Source: Botryllus schlosseri (taxonomy: Eukaryota > Chordata > Ascidiacea > Stolidobranchia > Styelidae). Taken from it: a DNA stretch of 21,997 nucleotides. Positions 1 through 9,374 of the stretch are shown here, piece by piece; position 1 is the first letter of the stretch; each line of letters opens with the position of its first letter. The position numbers were made by a program, and so were the translations under genes. Where the stretch lies: positions 1 to 21,997 of the forward strand of contig ATSW01016545.1 in NCBI GenBank assembly GCA_000444245.1. Reading direction: 5' to 3'. The notes beneath the pieces were generated by a model. It was given only the letters and a program-made list of their open reading frames with translations. It did not search any database and had not been told where the DNA came from.

Positions 1-387
1 ATCACAGGTGAGGCTTGGCCAGTCTGTGCCTCACCTTTTCTATATTTTTTGAAAAAATAAATAATTCGGTGATTTTAAAATGTTTCAAAATTAGTCATTC
101 ATGAACAATTGAACATCGGTGGAAAATACACATAACACTGTGCTGCGTTAATTTTGAGGTTACTAAAGTATTGACGGTTCTTAGTGAAGCCTACTTTTTG
201 ATGCTGAATCCAAAACTGTCATCCGTTTTCTTCAACCAGGTCCAGGTCCAGTTGTTTGGCAAATTGCATTTGAATTTTTGAAAACTTCAGTTTTCAGCGT
301 TATGCGATTGAGGTTTGTTTTTGATATTTCTTTTGAAACTTCTTCAATATAGCCAACACAAATGAAAAATATTTGGTGACTTAAAAA

Positions 388-753
388 ATGATTTCAATAC
401 TTCTTGGGTCACAGGCCGGTTACACTAAACATCCATTTCTATGTCTGTTGAACTCGATGGCTGATGATCACCACTACAAACAAATTAGCTTGCCGCACAG
501 AGCAAGTTTTTCACCAGATTTTGAAACTGTCAAATCTGCTTTCTTAGTTGATCCGCAGAATATTCTTTTGCCACCTCTCCACATTAAACTTGGTCTCCTA
601 AGACACTCTACCTGGGCACTTGATAAAGATGGCCGAACCTTCAAGTTCCATGAATTTAATTTCCGCGCAGATTACCGTTGGTGCTTAAAAAGAAATCAAC
701 ATAAATCCAAACACGGAAGAAAATCTTTTGAAGCGACATTTTTGTCATCATGA
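388..753 (+). pseudogene. Fossil of a transposon-associated protein, internally deleted
   Basis: The 121-residue product contains SQAGYTKHPFLCL, VDPQNILLPPLHIKLGLLR and, at its end, ADYRWCLKRNQHKSKHGRKS. These are the front and tail blocks of a multicopy protein that I recall from many invertebrate genomes (there typically LPPLHIKLGL ... ADYCWTLKRD), normally separated by well over a hundred residues. Here they lie almost side by side, so the middle has been lost. The parent element's superfamily is not certain to me; it behaves like a transposon gene. No terminal repeats were identified. Confidence 0.55.
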
Positions 754-1495
754 ATCATTTGTATCTTATATTGTTATTGTATTTATCGTCGGAATATCAT
801 CATGTTCCGCACAACGCTCTCTTTGTTAAGCCATTTTGAACACTTCGTTTTCATTTCACACTTCTCACATTGATGTTGGCAAGGATTTCGCATTTAAAAC
901 ACATTTGTGATGGTACATGTTTACGTGTCTATAGTGTAACACATTAACTTCTACCTTCTTCTGTTTGGTTGAGTACCATTGAACAAAATTACGATTTCTT
1001 GGTTAGTTGTAAGTGACTTTTTTTCAACTGTGTCACTATATTTTTCCAGTATTTCAAACGGCTGTCATTGCAAAATCCTTGAATTCAAATAAAAATACCA
1101 TCTGGCAAAAATTGTCAGCATTCATGACCAATTGAGCTACCACAGAAATTGGTTTCTTCGTGTACAATAATGACCAAACTAGCATAATTGAATATGTGAA
1201 GTAGAAAAAACCTGGCCCGATTAAAAAAAAAACTGGTTGCATTTCTGAATTCAGCGCAAAAAATTGATTCAGAAACAGTTAAAATATCTTTGACCTTTGA
1301 AAGACGCAGCACAATGTAATTATTATTGGTGTTGCAATCATTGAAAGTGAGTACGACAACGCACTGCCTCATTTGCCTCTCATGGCCGCACGTAACTGAC
1401 TTTATCGAATTCTCATATGGCCCTAACGGGCACCAATCGCTTTTCTCAATTCTGAACTCAATATTTCAACCGCTAATCCGCTAATACACCGTCTT
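754..1495. other. No recognisable feature
   Basis: AT-rich sequence with short open frames on the minus strand that have no motif and no splice context. Nothing supportable was seen. Confidence 0.4.
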
Positions 1496-1735
1496 TAGTG
1501 CTGGACACAGTGATTTGAGTCGTCGAATCTGAATGAGCATTAAATCTAATAATTACAGTCGAGTGGAGGGAGATGATATTGTCGATTACTAGAATTATTT
1601 TCCATCGTGGAAAGCTGTAAAGCTGGATTGGTCGTACAGCAGCTGACGAAACATGCAGCACGAGACTACGCGCGTTAGTGGAACTGACATTGTCTGTGAA
1701 GCAGCGACCAACCCACGTCATTGTCAGAAATACTA
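1496..1735 (-). mobile_element. Decayed copy of the TAGGGCTGGGCA-ended element family, minus strand
   Basis: Starting at TAGTGCTGGACAC, the sequence matches the reverse complement of the right end of the element at 4175-4687, including the CGAATCTGAAT stretch. Further in, the complement contains CCAATC...TGGAAAAT and TTCCACTAACGCGC; the latter is shared exactly with the copy at 18738-19372. The outer (left-hand) end of this copy, which would lie to the right, cannot be seen. Confidence 0.6.
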
Positions 1736-1852
1736 TAAAAAATAGATATGACAGGAAAATACCAAATTATACCAGCGCGTCGAGAACATGTACAGCAGCC
1801 TACATATGCACAGAAACAGCGATTAAGTTCACATTCAACTACAATATTTCAG

Positions 1853-1945
1853 TCCGAGTCGCGAGTCAAACCACATTTCTGAAATACCAAATCAAGTAAA
1901 GTAAAGTCATTTTTGACACGTGGCTCGAGTCCAGTGAAGTCATTT
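1853..1945 (+). mobile_element. Fragment of the GAGTC/AAGTC-rich hAT family
   Basis: CGAGTCGCGAGTCAAACCACATTTCTG followed by AAGTAAAGTAAAGTCATTTT parallels 17502-17560 of the 16667-17650 element (ACGAGTCAATCCACATTTCTG then AAGTC repeats). It retains only the right subterminal part. It sits next to the minus-strand copy at 1496-1735, echoing the nested arrangement at 4090-5064. Confidence 0.55.
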
Positions 1946-2015
1946 AAAAAAGTTCTGTATTCGATGTCAATACCATGATTACTAAGCAACAACAGCACCT
2001 GCACGATACGTTTAA

Positions 2016-2395
2016 CCATAGTGTTCTATATGGTGTGGACACAAGCAAATCTCACGGCTTAGTGAAATTGGTCTACGTCACACTTTCCATTTGGTCAAAG
2101 GCCACTTTACGGCCCTTTTTGACCGGCTTGCCGAGCGCTAAATTCGATAAAACGGGTATCAATGGAAAGCTGCTGCTGTACTGATTACGTAAATATAAAT
2201 TATGTTCTTCTCAAGGTCCTGGAACCCCCCAAAACCATCTTCGAATTTTGCATTGTGATCGAGGTTTGACATTGTGACGCAGCAATTATGTTCGGGAAAA
2301 CGAGAGTGAATCTAAGAAGAAAGAGCCAGACAGCATTTTTGCGTCACAATTCAAAACTCGATTACAATGTGTCCACACCATATAGGACACTATGG
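2016..2395. mobile_element. Foldback/MITE-like element with ~30-bp inverted ends
   Basis: CCATAGTGTTCTATATGGTG at 2016 and the following TGGACACA pair with TGTGTCCACACCATATAGGA...CTATGG ending 2395, with about one mismatch. Both ends are flanked by TTTAA, which could be a 5-bp duplication or chance around a TA/TTAA-type target, so the superfamily is left open. No coding capacity is apparent. Confidence 0.7.
2251..2369. repeat. Second inverted repeat inside the foldback element
   Basis: Arms 2251-2280 (CATTGTGATCGAGG..., ending ATTGTGACGC) and 2341-2369 (GCGTCACAAT..., ending TTACAATG) pair over about 29 bp with a few mismatches and a ~60-base loop. A transcript from either strand would form a stem. 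Confidence 0.65.
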
Positions 2396-2795
2396 TTTAA
2401 TAGACAGAAATTACATCATCGCTTACTTGAGGCCATACAGAATGTTTAATCGTATTGAATTTCATTACTCAGGAGCATGGACTCTCGTTACTGATGACAG
2501 TCACACGGAAAGCTCTTAATGAAGGAATGAAGTATATTAAGGTATAGCTGATGCAATCCTAGACGGGTTGCTGTTATTATAAACATGAACACTAAGGTAA
2601 ACTAAATACATACATAAACATGAAGTTATATCAGGGAATGGAACACCACAGTAAATCCAGCCTTGACTATTCTGCCAAATATCTTGTGATGACTCTTCGC
2701 ATTGCTGTTCAATCGCAATATTTCGCATGTCACCTTCTCAACCAATGCGATAGCTGTTGTTTAGTTTATTTGGTAATGCATCTTAACTTCTAGTT

Positions 2796-3205
2796 TTGCA
2801 TGAACAGATATGGTTTATAAGAAAGGTCATAGCGAGAAAATATAGGTTGATGATCATGATCATAAGTATGAAGAAAGGGATTACCTCGGAAAGAATTTCT
2901 ACACGGTGTTTGGTCTTAGCTGGTATTGCCTTTGTGCTGGTGGTCATATTTTACTTTTACACCTATCCCGTGCGACCTGCACTTCGTCCATACAAACCTC
3001 ATTTACTGTGCGAAAGAGTCATGACGAATCTCACAAACGGAAAATGGGTTCATTGGTCGAAATTCATCACTGATCCCCATTCCGAAGAATACAAGAGACT
3101 GAGCTTGGAAGAGAGAGAGTTCGACAATCGTATGAATGAGTTCCGAATACAAAGAGGAATTCACACAAAGTTATGGCGGGATGACACGAAATGTGGGTTA
3201 AAAAA
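2796..3205 (+). CDS. Gene 1, exon 1: cytoplasmic tail, membrane anchor and stem
   Basis: The donor is AA|GTAAGG at 3206, leaving two bases of a codon. The hydrophobic run LVLAGIAFVLVVIFYFY follows a basic stretch (KK, R, R), which suggests N-in/C-out topology. Lumenal residues include an NLT glycosylation sequon, and the exon ends in WRDDTKCG, the lead-in to the Cys-rich module. The start is uncertain. The ATG at 2796 has T at -3, while the ATG at 2868 has A at -3 and would leave a normal 14-residue tail before the membrane segment; I prefer 2868 biologically. An AG at about 2810 could also be a splice acceptor from a 5' non-coding exon. Confidence 0.75.
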
Positions 3206-6200
3206 GTAAGGTGCCAACTGGTCGATTAAAATCTCAAAATAATCGTATGACATAATTTTAATATGAAGGTACTATTATTATAAATGAATAAAGTTGTAAT
3301 CAACCATTCTGAGGTCATATGTGCTGACAATGCCTTAATATAACTCCGTGACGTGTCGTAATTGTTACAAAATTGTTGCCTCTCTTTACCCAGCCTATAC
3401 CAAATACTCTATTATTCCATGTTATGCAGAAGTTACCCACCCATGGGGTGATTGATGAATAACCTGCTTGACGCCAGTGCCAATTAAAAATAATGTTGTG
3501 GAAGGTTCATACGTCAGGTATATCACTGACGCTAAATGTTATTTTAAAAGTTTTCAGGCAATTTTGAAATGATTTTATCATAAATGTTTAAACCTCAATC
3601 ACAAAATATTTTGTATGTCAGGTAGGATTGTTTAAAAAACCTTTTGCCAATTTTAACGATTTCTCTCATTAAATTATTGCCTGAAAACGCGGCGCACCAA
3701 ATCTGGCAAGATTCCAATCGGCAGAAGCCGTGTCATATAAAAATTGAAATTTCGGCCATTTTTCAAATTAACAGTATTAACAAATGAACACGTCATTTGA
3801 CGCGACTTCTACTGAAGGGAATCCAGAGAAATCTTCTGTACAGCCTTTTCACGGCATCCTAGCAATTTAATTCGTGAAACCGCGCAGTTCAAAAAAAATA
3901 CGCTTCTTGAACAACACTTATATTGGAAGAACAATGCCATTCACGAAGCAGATAAGTAGATAGCAGATAGTATTCTTAGTAGCCACCCGGAGGTTAACTG
4001 GCCACACTATACGCCCATAGTAACTCGCCTCTTCAGCTGGTTCGAGACTAACTCGTGTATCTTTGACTAACTGTTGGAGGTTTATCAAGCAGGGTTGTAA
4101 ACAAGTCACAAGGCTCCGAGTCACAAGTCAATCTCCCTTTTATAGCTTTGACTCGAGTCAAGTCGAGTCCTTTTTAGGGCTGGGCAAAATCGAGTACCTG
4201 AGTGATTCGATTCTGAATCACTTATTATGTTTCGAGTCGAGTCGATTATTCGAGTGTCACTCATTATGAGGTCACAACAGAATGTACTATGTCAAAGTTC
4301 AAATATGTACCATTTATGCCACCACAAAAAGCATAATGCCTGTTTTCATCACATTAAAGATACTTTGGCATTTTTCGACCATACCGATTTCATTGCACTT
4401 ATTAACAATGCTGTGGGATGATAAAGATTTCGGAAATGTGTTATTTACAGTAACGTTCGTAGCGTTGTACTATGTGTCGTATGCTTCGACACGGCCAATC
4501 AAGGTTTCAAGGCTACCTCAGTGGAAAATAGGATCAAAACTATAATCTCGTTAGTAAATTACCTTTCAGTTGCGAGGAGCTTATAACTTCAGTACTCGAA
4601 AAAAATCGTGTTTTACTACTCGACTTAAATCATTAGAATTTATACTCGATTCAGATTCGAGTACTCGAATCATTGTGCCCAGCTCTAGTCATTTTCAATT
4701 CACCACCGAGTCGAGTCCGAGTCCAAGTCGTTGTATTGACTACTCAGTTTACAGTTGAAGTCTTGCTAAACCCATTTTTATAACTCTGTTTAGTGATATC
4801 GAATGGTTCGCATTTATAATATACTAATTTTCCTCACTTTTAGCAGTTTCTAGTCGCATTTTCAAGTACCAGAAACTATTCTTCGAAATTACAATAAAAT
4901 ATTGTTATTGGCCGTCCGAGTTTCGAGTCATATGACTTGGTTCGGATCATGCAAGTCGAGTCCATACAGAAATGGAATCGAGTCGAGTCATTTCGGTATT
5001 TCGAGAAATGACTCGAGTCAATTCGAGTCATCAGAAAATCGTAACTCGAGTCATTACAACCCTGTTATCAAGACTCCTCATCTCACTCCGATCCGTGCAA
5101 GATCTCTCTTACAAAAGCTTGGATTGAAAATGCTTCATGTCGGGAATCACAAACAAGAATATCGACCGTTGAAAAACCTTGAATACATTGAGAATAGTTG
5201 AAGCATATTCCGGACGGGGGTTAGAAAATCATGCGGCCTCTGCGAATTGGTTGATGAGATGGTTAAGTTTATCGTTATTTCACCGTGTTCTCAAAGAGCA
5301 GCGCGCTGATTTTTTTATTACAAATGAGTGTATGAGTTTTATTAACCGCATCTAATTGATTATACTTTAGCCATATCTGTGCACAATTTATCATTGAGCA
5401 ACATTACAAAATCGTTGAGGCCGTGGGGTACTCAACTATTCGTTTTAATCGCTATACTTTTGGAAGTAACCTGTTGTACCTGATTCTGAATCGACGATGA
5501 TCTCATGATAGTAAAATACACCCAATTGTTTCAGAATGACCCACGTCAATTGTTATTTTATGAAGCCGCGTTCTTTTATGCAGCAAGCAAACGAAGCCTA
5601 AAGGTAACGCGTGGGGCGGAAGCGTAGGATCTTGGTGTGATGCTAAAAGCGATCGGCCTTGCTGCAGTGATGAAGACGACGGTACTTGCGGAATGGAATG
5701 CGACTGTCAAAAGTGAGAACAATCGACCCGATCATACATTATACTCTCAGGGAAAAGAGTGCACATACACACCGTATACCATCCGTGATATACGGGTGTG
5801 AATAAACTAGGGTTGCCACACGTTCGGAATTTCCCGGACATGTCCGGAATTTCACTGTTGAAACTGCGTCCGGGAGGAATTTCTAAAATATGCCTAAATG
5901 TCCGGAATTTTGAAGTAAGCTCATAAATATTTACTAAATCCACATAAATAATATTAATTTTGGGCAGATTTATGCTACATGCAATTTTTGTTCGCGCTGC
6001 GGGCGATTTAGTATTTCATTGATTGGTTTTTAATGTGGGGACTACAACCCTCGCAAAATCTGCGATCAAAAATAAATAAAAATCACATTCATTTACAGAA
6101 TTAAGTCTAATTGTAATCACAATTACAAGATAACGGCGTATATTTGTATAGTCGGTTTAGGTCGTTTGGATGCTTTATTCAAAGATAGTAGTTCTAAATC

Positions 6201-9200
6201 TGGGGTAGTTCGCCTTTATTCTGGGGTGCGCGAAGATGTTGAACGTAATCAGCTTCCAAAATAGGCCGTGAGTAAGTCTGGGAAAATGTGCTGACCTTTA
6301 ATTAGTAATCAGCTTACAAATTTTGGGCTGCATGTGTAACGGAACATTTTGGAATTGGAAATGGAGTCACCACCATAAAAGGTTGGAAACCACCGGGTGT
6401 GCGGTGCTTATATAGCTCAGTGATGCAGTGCGCACCGGCATTAGGCTGATAAATAATCTTATCGGTGTGACATGAACATGACTTAACGATATACAATTAC
6501 ACTCCATGCATTTTCGAAGTCATTATCCTCCACCAGCTTTACCGCTAACTCGGATCTTGTCGGCGGAGAGAGGATCAAATTATATAGTAAAATATGGAGG
6601 AACCAATATGATTGACATAATCCATTCAAACCATTTAACGACCAGATGCATATAGAAACCAGATGCATATAGTAAGCCCCCAGAAGTTGCATCGATTACC
6701 CTGCGATGGGCCCAAGATCAGTGTTTGCTTGGGTGGGAGAGGCTGAAAAAATGTGGCTTCCGCCCTGGCTACAACTTACAACACGCCACCACACTCTTCT
6801 GAACCGGATCGTGACTACCTCTAGTCCAGCGGTTCTCAAACTTTTTAAGACACGCCCCCACTTTAATACTGAAAAATTTCGCGCGCCCCTTATTGTGATA
6901 TCACAAAATATTAAAGAGAGAAATCAGAATGCCAGCAATCCCAACGGATAGTTTGATGGCACTGAATGTTATGGCTATTGATGAGAGAATTCTCAAATAT
7001 GAAATTTTGACAAGATAGAGCAATGAGATGGACGTAAATCGGGCGCAGCGCGAAAACTTTTTCAGTTAGCTGCGGCTTCGTGTCCCCTTCAGATGCTTTC
7101 ACGCCCCCCTCCCAGTTTGAGAACCACTGCTCTAGTGAATAGACAAAGCTTTACTGGTGTGACGTCATGTTGATCGACAATCTACTCACACCTAATTTTA
7201 AAATCCGCTAGTGGGCGCTAACGAGCGTCCAGAATCCGTGTTTAAAAAATATGGTAACCCTAGAATAAACGCCAATCACACACCAAACCAGAACCTGCCT
7301 CACACTTACACCACGGCATAAATCAACCACAACATTTTAATTAGAATTATGCTCGCACCTATAGGGGCGTAGGATTTAACCGTTATATAATTCTGAGTTA
7401 GGTCATGTTGTCGTGTATCACCTTCACGGTGTGTGTGTGTGTTTATTTAAGAGTAGATTGGGTTATCTAATCCAAAATATGCAGGCATGTTGGCAATTTC
7501 AGGTCAGCAACTAGAATTATGCATATCTATCAAGTACCCGGGAATTCATACTGATACAGGATTAACCTGGCACGACCATATTACCAATGTATGTGCAGAA
7601 GTTTCACGCAATATTTGCGTATTATGGAAGCTTATCGAAATGATTCCAGAGTCACTGCTTCGAGCCCCTTTATTTTTCACTCATACATTCCCACCTATGA
7701 AGAACGATATCTTGGACATCCGCTACCAAAACCTTACTGAAGCAACTTCAGGTAATTGAAAACAAACCTATTGCTTGAATATAACTCAAAAGTCGACTTG
7801 TAGTGGGAATTAAAAGAATAAACATTGCTCAGGGCTAAACAAATCGTTTACGGATTATAGCTAGCAACGCTAACTTTAGGCCGCATCCTCAAATCAATGC
7901 TTCCGTGAACCCGTATTCGTTTGCGCAACGGCCGTACCTGAGAAAAGGCCACAAGGGAAGTTTGAAAAACTAGAGATGCCGCATAACAGCAGTCAACAAG
8001 ATGGACGCGTTTGTACTGAATTAAAAGTGACGATAAAGCTGGCACGAACGTTGAGGTCATTGACGATTGTTACTGCATAGATCGTGATTTTTTCATCTGA
8101 AACACTCATCTTGTGTTAAACCGAACGGAGTACTGTTTATTAGGTCAACATCTAGCAATATGACTAGCGACTCAGCCTATGTTCGCACTGGGCGAAGAAT
8201 TTTCCGAATTAACGGTATTTTGGTGCAAATTTTCTTTTTCTTCGTTCTCGAGCATTTAGGTCAAATAAAGCGGTTTTCCGGGTTATCCGGTGTTCGAATT
8301 TAGCGGATTCTATTGTATCTTGTGACTTAATCGGTTGGCGACCTCTCTTTATAGAGCATACTCTGGTACCTATTTGATATCGGCGCTCCATTCTCAGGTG
8401 CATCGATATGCGAGAAATCCTTCACGCGGAGTACGCCAGATGGGTTCCTTCCGATGAAAGATGCCAATGGCGAAACTATACCGCAAAGGAAGCTTGCGAT
8501 GTCATTGGTAGATTTTTTGAAGTCCACGTCATCGGTGATTCATTCGTCCGCAAAATGGCAAGGGTCATGATATCGATGCTACGCAACGACCGCAACCGGG
8601 CCGTCGTCAATAAGAAATACGATGAAAAATTGAAAAAGAAATGTGTCGGGGACGATCAGCTGTACTGGACTGAATGTGCGCTTGGTGTTGGAACATACAA
8701 ACAACTTCTAGTCGACGAAAGGCCTCTATGTGGCATGGACCTGTCACGCTTTGTGTTGCATGGCAACTACGCGTTCGACGCTGGAGACAAAACCTTGTCG
8801 CTGGTGAAAGCAATGGCTGGAAAGCCAGGCGGATTAATTATCTTAGGAGTGGGCGGTCACATGAATTGTCGGGCAAATGCAACATTCGAACGTGTGGTGC
8901 GACCCTCTGTAAATTATCTGAACACGTTTTATGAACATGCACCTCCGTCCACGAGAAAGTGGCCTCTGATTATATATATGTTTCCCGATACGCCTGATGT
9001 GTTAAAATCCCCTGACTATCGAGCCGCAAACGGAAAAGTTCCGTGCTACAAGTTTAGCGACGCGATGACGAAATACCTGACTGACGCTGGCGTCCCATAC
9101 TTGGATTTTAGACGTATCACGTCGAACGTGCATAGTTATGATGGCACGCACCACGGCATAGGCGTCAACGTCCAGAAGCTGCAGGTCTTGTTTAACTACC

Positions 9201-9232
9201 TCGAATCGTTAGATCTGCATTTGATTAGGTAA
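2796..9232 (+). CDS. Type II membrane SGNH/PC-esterase-like protein, three-exon gene (whole span)
   Basis: Coding exons are 2796-3205, 5584-5712 and 8398-9232, separated by GT-AG introns. Both junctions split a codon after its second base, and the frame stays open to TAA at 9230-9232, giving 457 codons from the first Met. In order: cytoplasmic tail, membrane segment (about residues 39-57), spacer ending in a WRDDTKCG stretch, Cys-rich module with CCSDEDDGTCG, then an esterase-like domain with VIGDSFVRK (Ser228), GVGGHMN and DGTHHG (Asp428, His431). GDS plus DxxH is the arrangement of SGNH/PC-esterase acyl-transfer or de-acetylation enzymes. I recall uncharacterised lancelet, hemichordate and mollusc proteins of the same layout. 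Substrate is unknown; a Golgi-type location is inferred from the topology. Large introns hold hAT insertions, but the coding exons look intact. Confidence 0.82.
3550..3688. repeat. Short foldback with perfect 13-bp arms
   Basis: GTTTTCAGGCAAT at 3550-3562 and its exact complement ATTGCCTGAAAAC at 3676-3688 bracket an AT-rich 113-bp centre in intron 1 of gene 1. It may be a tiny MITE remnant; no target duplication is evident. Confidence 0.45.
4090..5064. mobile_element. hAT-type non-autonomous element, GAGTC-rich
   Basis: Perfect 11-bp ends CAGGGTTGTAA / TTACAACCCTG are flanked by an exact 8-bp duplication TTATCAAG (4082-4089 and 5065-5072), diagnostic of hAT-type insertion. Both subterminal regions are dense in GAGTC/CGAGTC pentamers. 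The 975 bp include a 513-bp younger insertion. It lies in intron 1 of gene 1. No transposase reading frame is present, so it must have been mobilised in trans. Confidence 0.88.
4175..4687 (+). mobile_element. Nested hAT-type element with TAGGGCTGGGCA ends
   Basis: TAGGGCTGGGCAAAAT at the left matches the complement of ATTGTGCCCAGCTCTA at the right. The flanks GTCCTTTT (4167-4174) and GTCATTTT (4688-4695) are 8-bp duplications with one mismatch. It has inserted into the GAGTC-rich element at 4090-5064 and is therefore the younger. It too carries CGAGT motifs next to its ends. Related copies lie at 18738-19372 and, inverted, at 1496-1735. Confidence 0.8.
5584..5712 (+). CDS. Gene 1, exon 2: Cys-rich CCS...CG module
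   Basis: This 43-codon exon lies between TTCTTTTATGCAG (ends 5583) and a GTGAGA donor at 5713. It reads NKQTKPKG, then a Gly/Trp-rich stretch, then SWCDAKSDRPCCSDEDDGTC and GMECDCQK. It enters and leaves in the phase required by exon 1 (AA + C) and exon 3 (AA + G). The Cys spacing C-x8-CC-x8-C-x4-C-x-C resembles the short CCS..G.CG module that sits before the GDS domain in similar animal proteins, reminiscent of chitin-binding knots. Its length is a multiple of three, so skipping it would leave the frame open and remove only this module. Domain identity is inferred from pattern alone. Confidence 0.78.
6641..6672. repeat. 15-bp direct repeat
   Basis: ACCAGATGCATATAG occurs at 6641-6655 and again at 6658-6672, separated by AA, inside the 5808-7262 element. 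It looks like a small replication-slippage duplication. Confidence 0.7.
6827..7129. mobile_element. Nested 303-bp hAT MITE
   Basis: CAGCGGTTCTCAAACTTTTT at the left and AGTTTGAGAACCACTG at the right are the widespread CAGTGGTTCTCAAAC hAT ends, each followed inward by an ACGCCCCC block. Flanking 8-mers CTCTAGTC (6819-6826) and CTCTAGTG (7130-7137) differ at one base. It is inserted within the older 5808-7262 element. Confidence 0.9.
7487..7740 (+). mobile_element. LINE reverse-transcriptase C-terminal fragment
   Basis: The frame contains IKYPGIHTDTGLTWHDHITN and then VSRNICVLWKL. This matches the KYLGv.iD..LtW..Hi pattern that follows the palm domain in Jockey/CR1/I-type LINE reverse transcriptases. 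Only about 80 residues remain, without RT catalytic motifs or an endonuclease. It lies in intron 2 of gene 1 between a short (GT)n tract and unassigned sequence. Family assignment within LINEs is not possible from this. Confidence 0.6.
7741..8397. other. Intron 2 remainder of gene 1, nothing recognised
   Basis: No coding, RNA or terminal-repeat signal was found here apart from the polypyrimidine-poor approach to the acceptor at 8396-8397. Confidence 0.4.
8398..9232 (+). CDS. Gene 1, exon 3: SGNH/PC-esterase-like catalytic domain
   Basis: The acceptor is TTCTCAG at 8391-8397; the exon then reads K-CIDMREILHAEY with the split codon restored. It holds the whole lumenal domain: a conserved YTAKEAC approach, VHVIGDSFVRKM (nucleophile Ser at 8540-8542), a block LIILGVGGHMN that may correspond to the SGNH Gly/Asn block, and YDGTHHGIGVNVQKLQ near the end (Asp at 9140). 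NYT and NAT sequons fit a secretory-pathway domain. Stop TAA is at 9230-9232. No AATAAA lies in the first 500 bp downstream; one occurs at 9867-9872, beyond a hAT fragment. Membership of the GDS/DxxH superfamily is well supported; the reaction is not known. Confidence 0.85.
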
Positions 9233-9374
9233 TTTAGACGGGTAAATATTACTAAAATGTATCCTGTTCGCTCAAATCTGTTACCACTACATGTTATATT
9301 GGGAGGATATTTCTGTATCATTGGGAACAATTTACTGGTTTTGTGTTCATTGAAGATCTGTTTCTCAATTTTGA

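Larger units (their letters stand above)
5808..7262. mobile_element. hAT-type element with TAGGGTT ends, 1.45 kb
   Basis: The left end TAGGGTTGCCACACG and the right end ATATGGTAACCCTA are imperfect inverted repeats. An exact 8-bp duplication GAATAAAC flanks them at 5800-5807 and 7263-7270. The CCGGACATGTCCGG palindrome sits near the left end. No transposase frame was recognised. It holds a second hAT insertion at 6827-7129 and lies in intron 2 of gene 1. Confidence 0.85.

Noticed and set aside
6-36. Inverted repeat AGGTGAGGC/GCCTCACCT as a terminator or element end
   Set aside because: Only 9-bp arms at the window edge, with no partner or duplication visible.
8408-8410. Start of gene 1 at the ATG of 8408 as a single-exon protein
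   Set aside because: The frame continues upstream to an acceptor at 8397 and fits two upstream exons that supply a membrane anchor and the Cys-rich module.
8607-8934. Other open frames overlapping gene 1 exon 3 on both strands
   Set aside because: They are shadows of the coding frame without motifs of their own.
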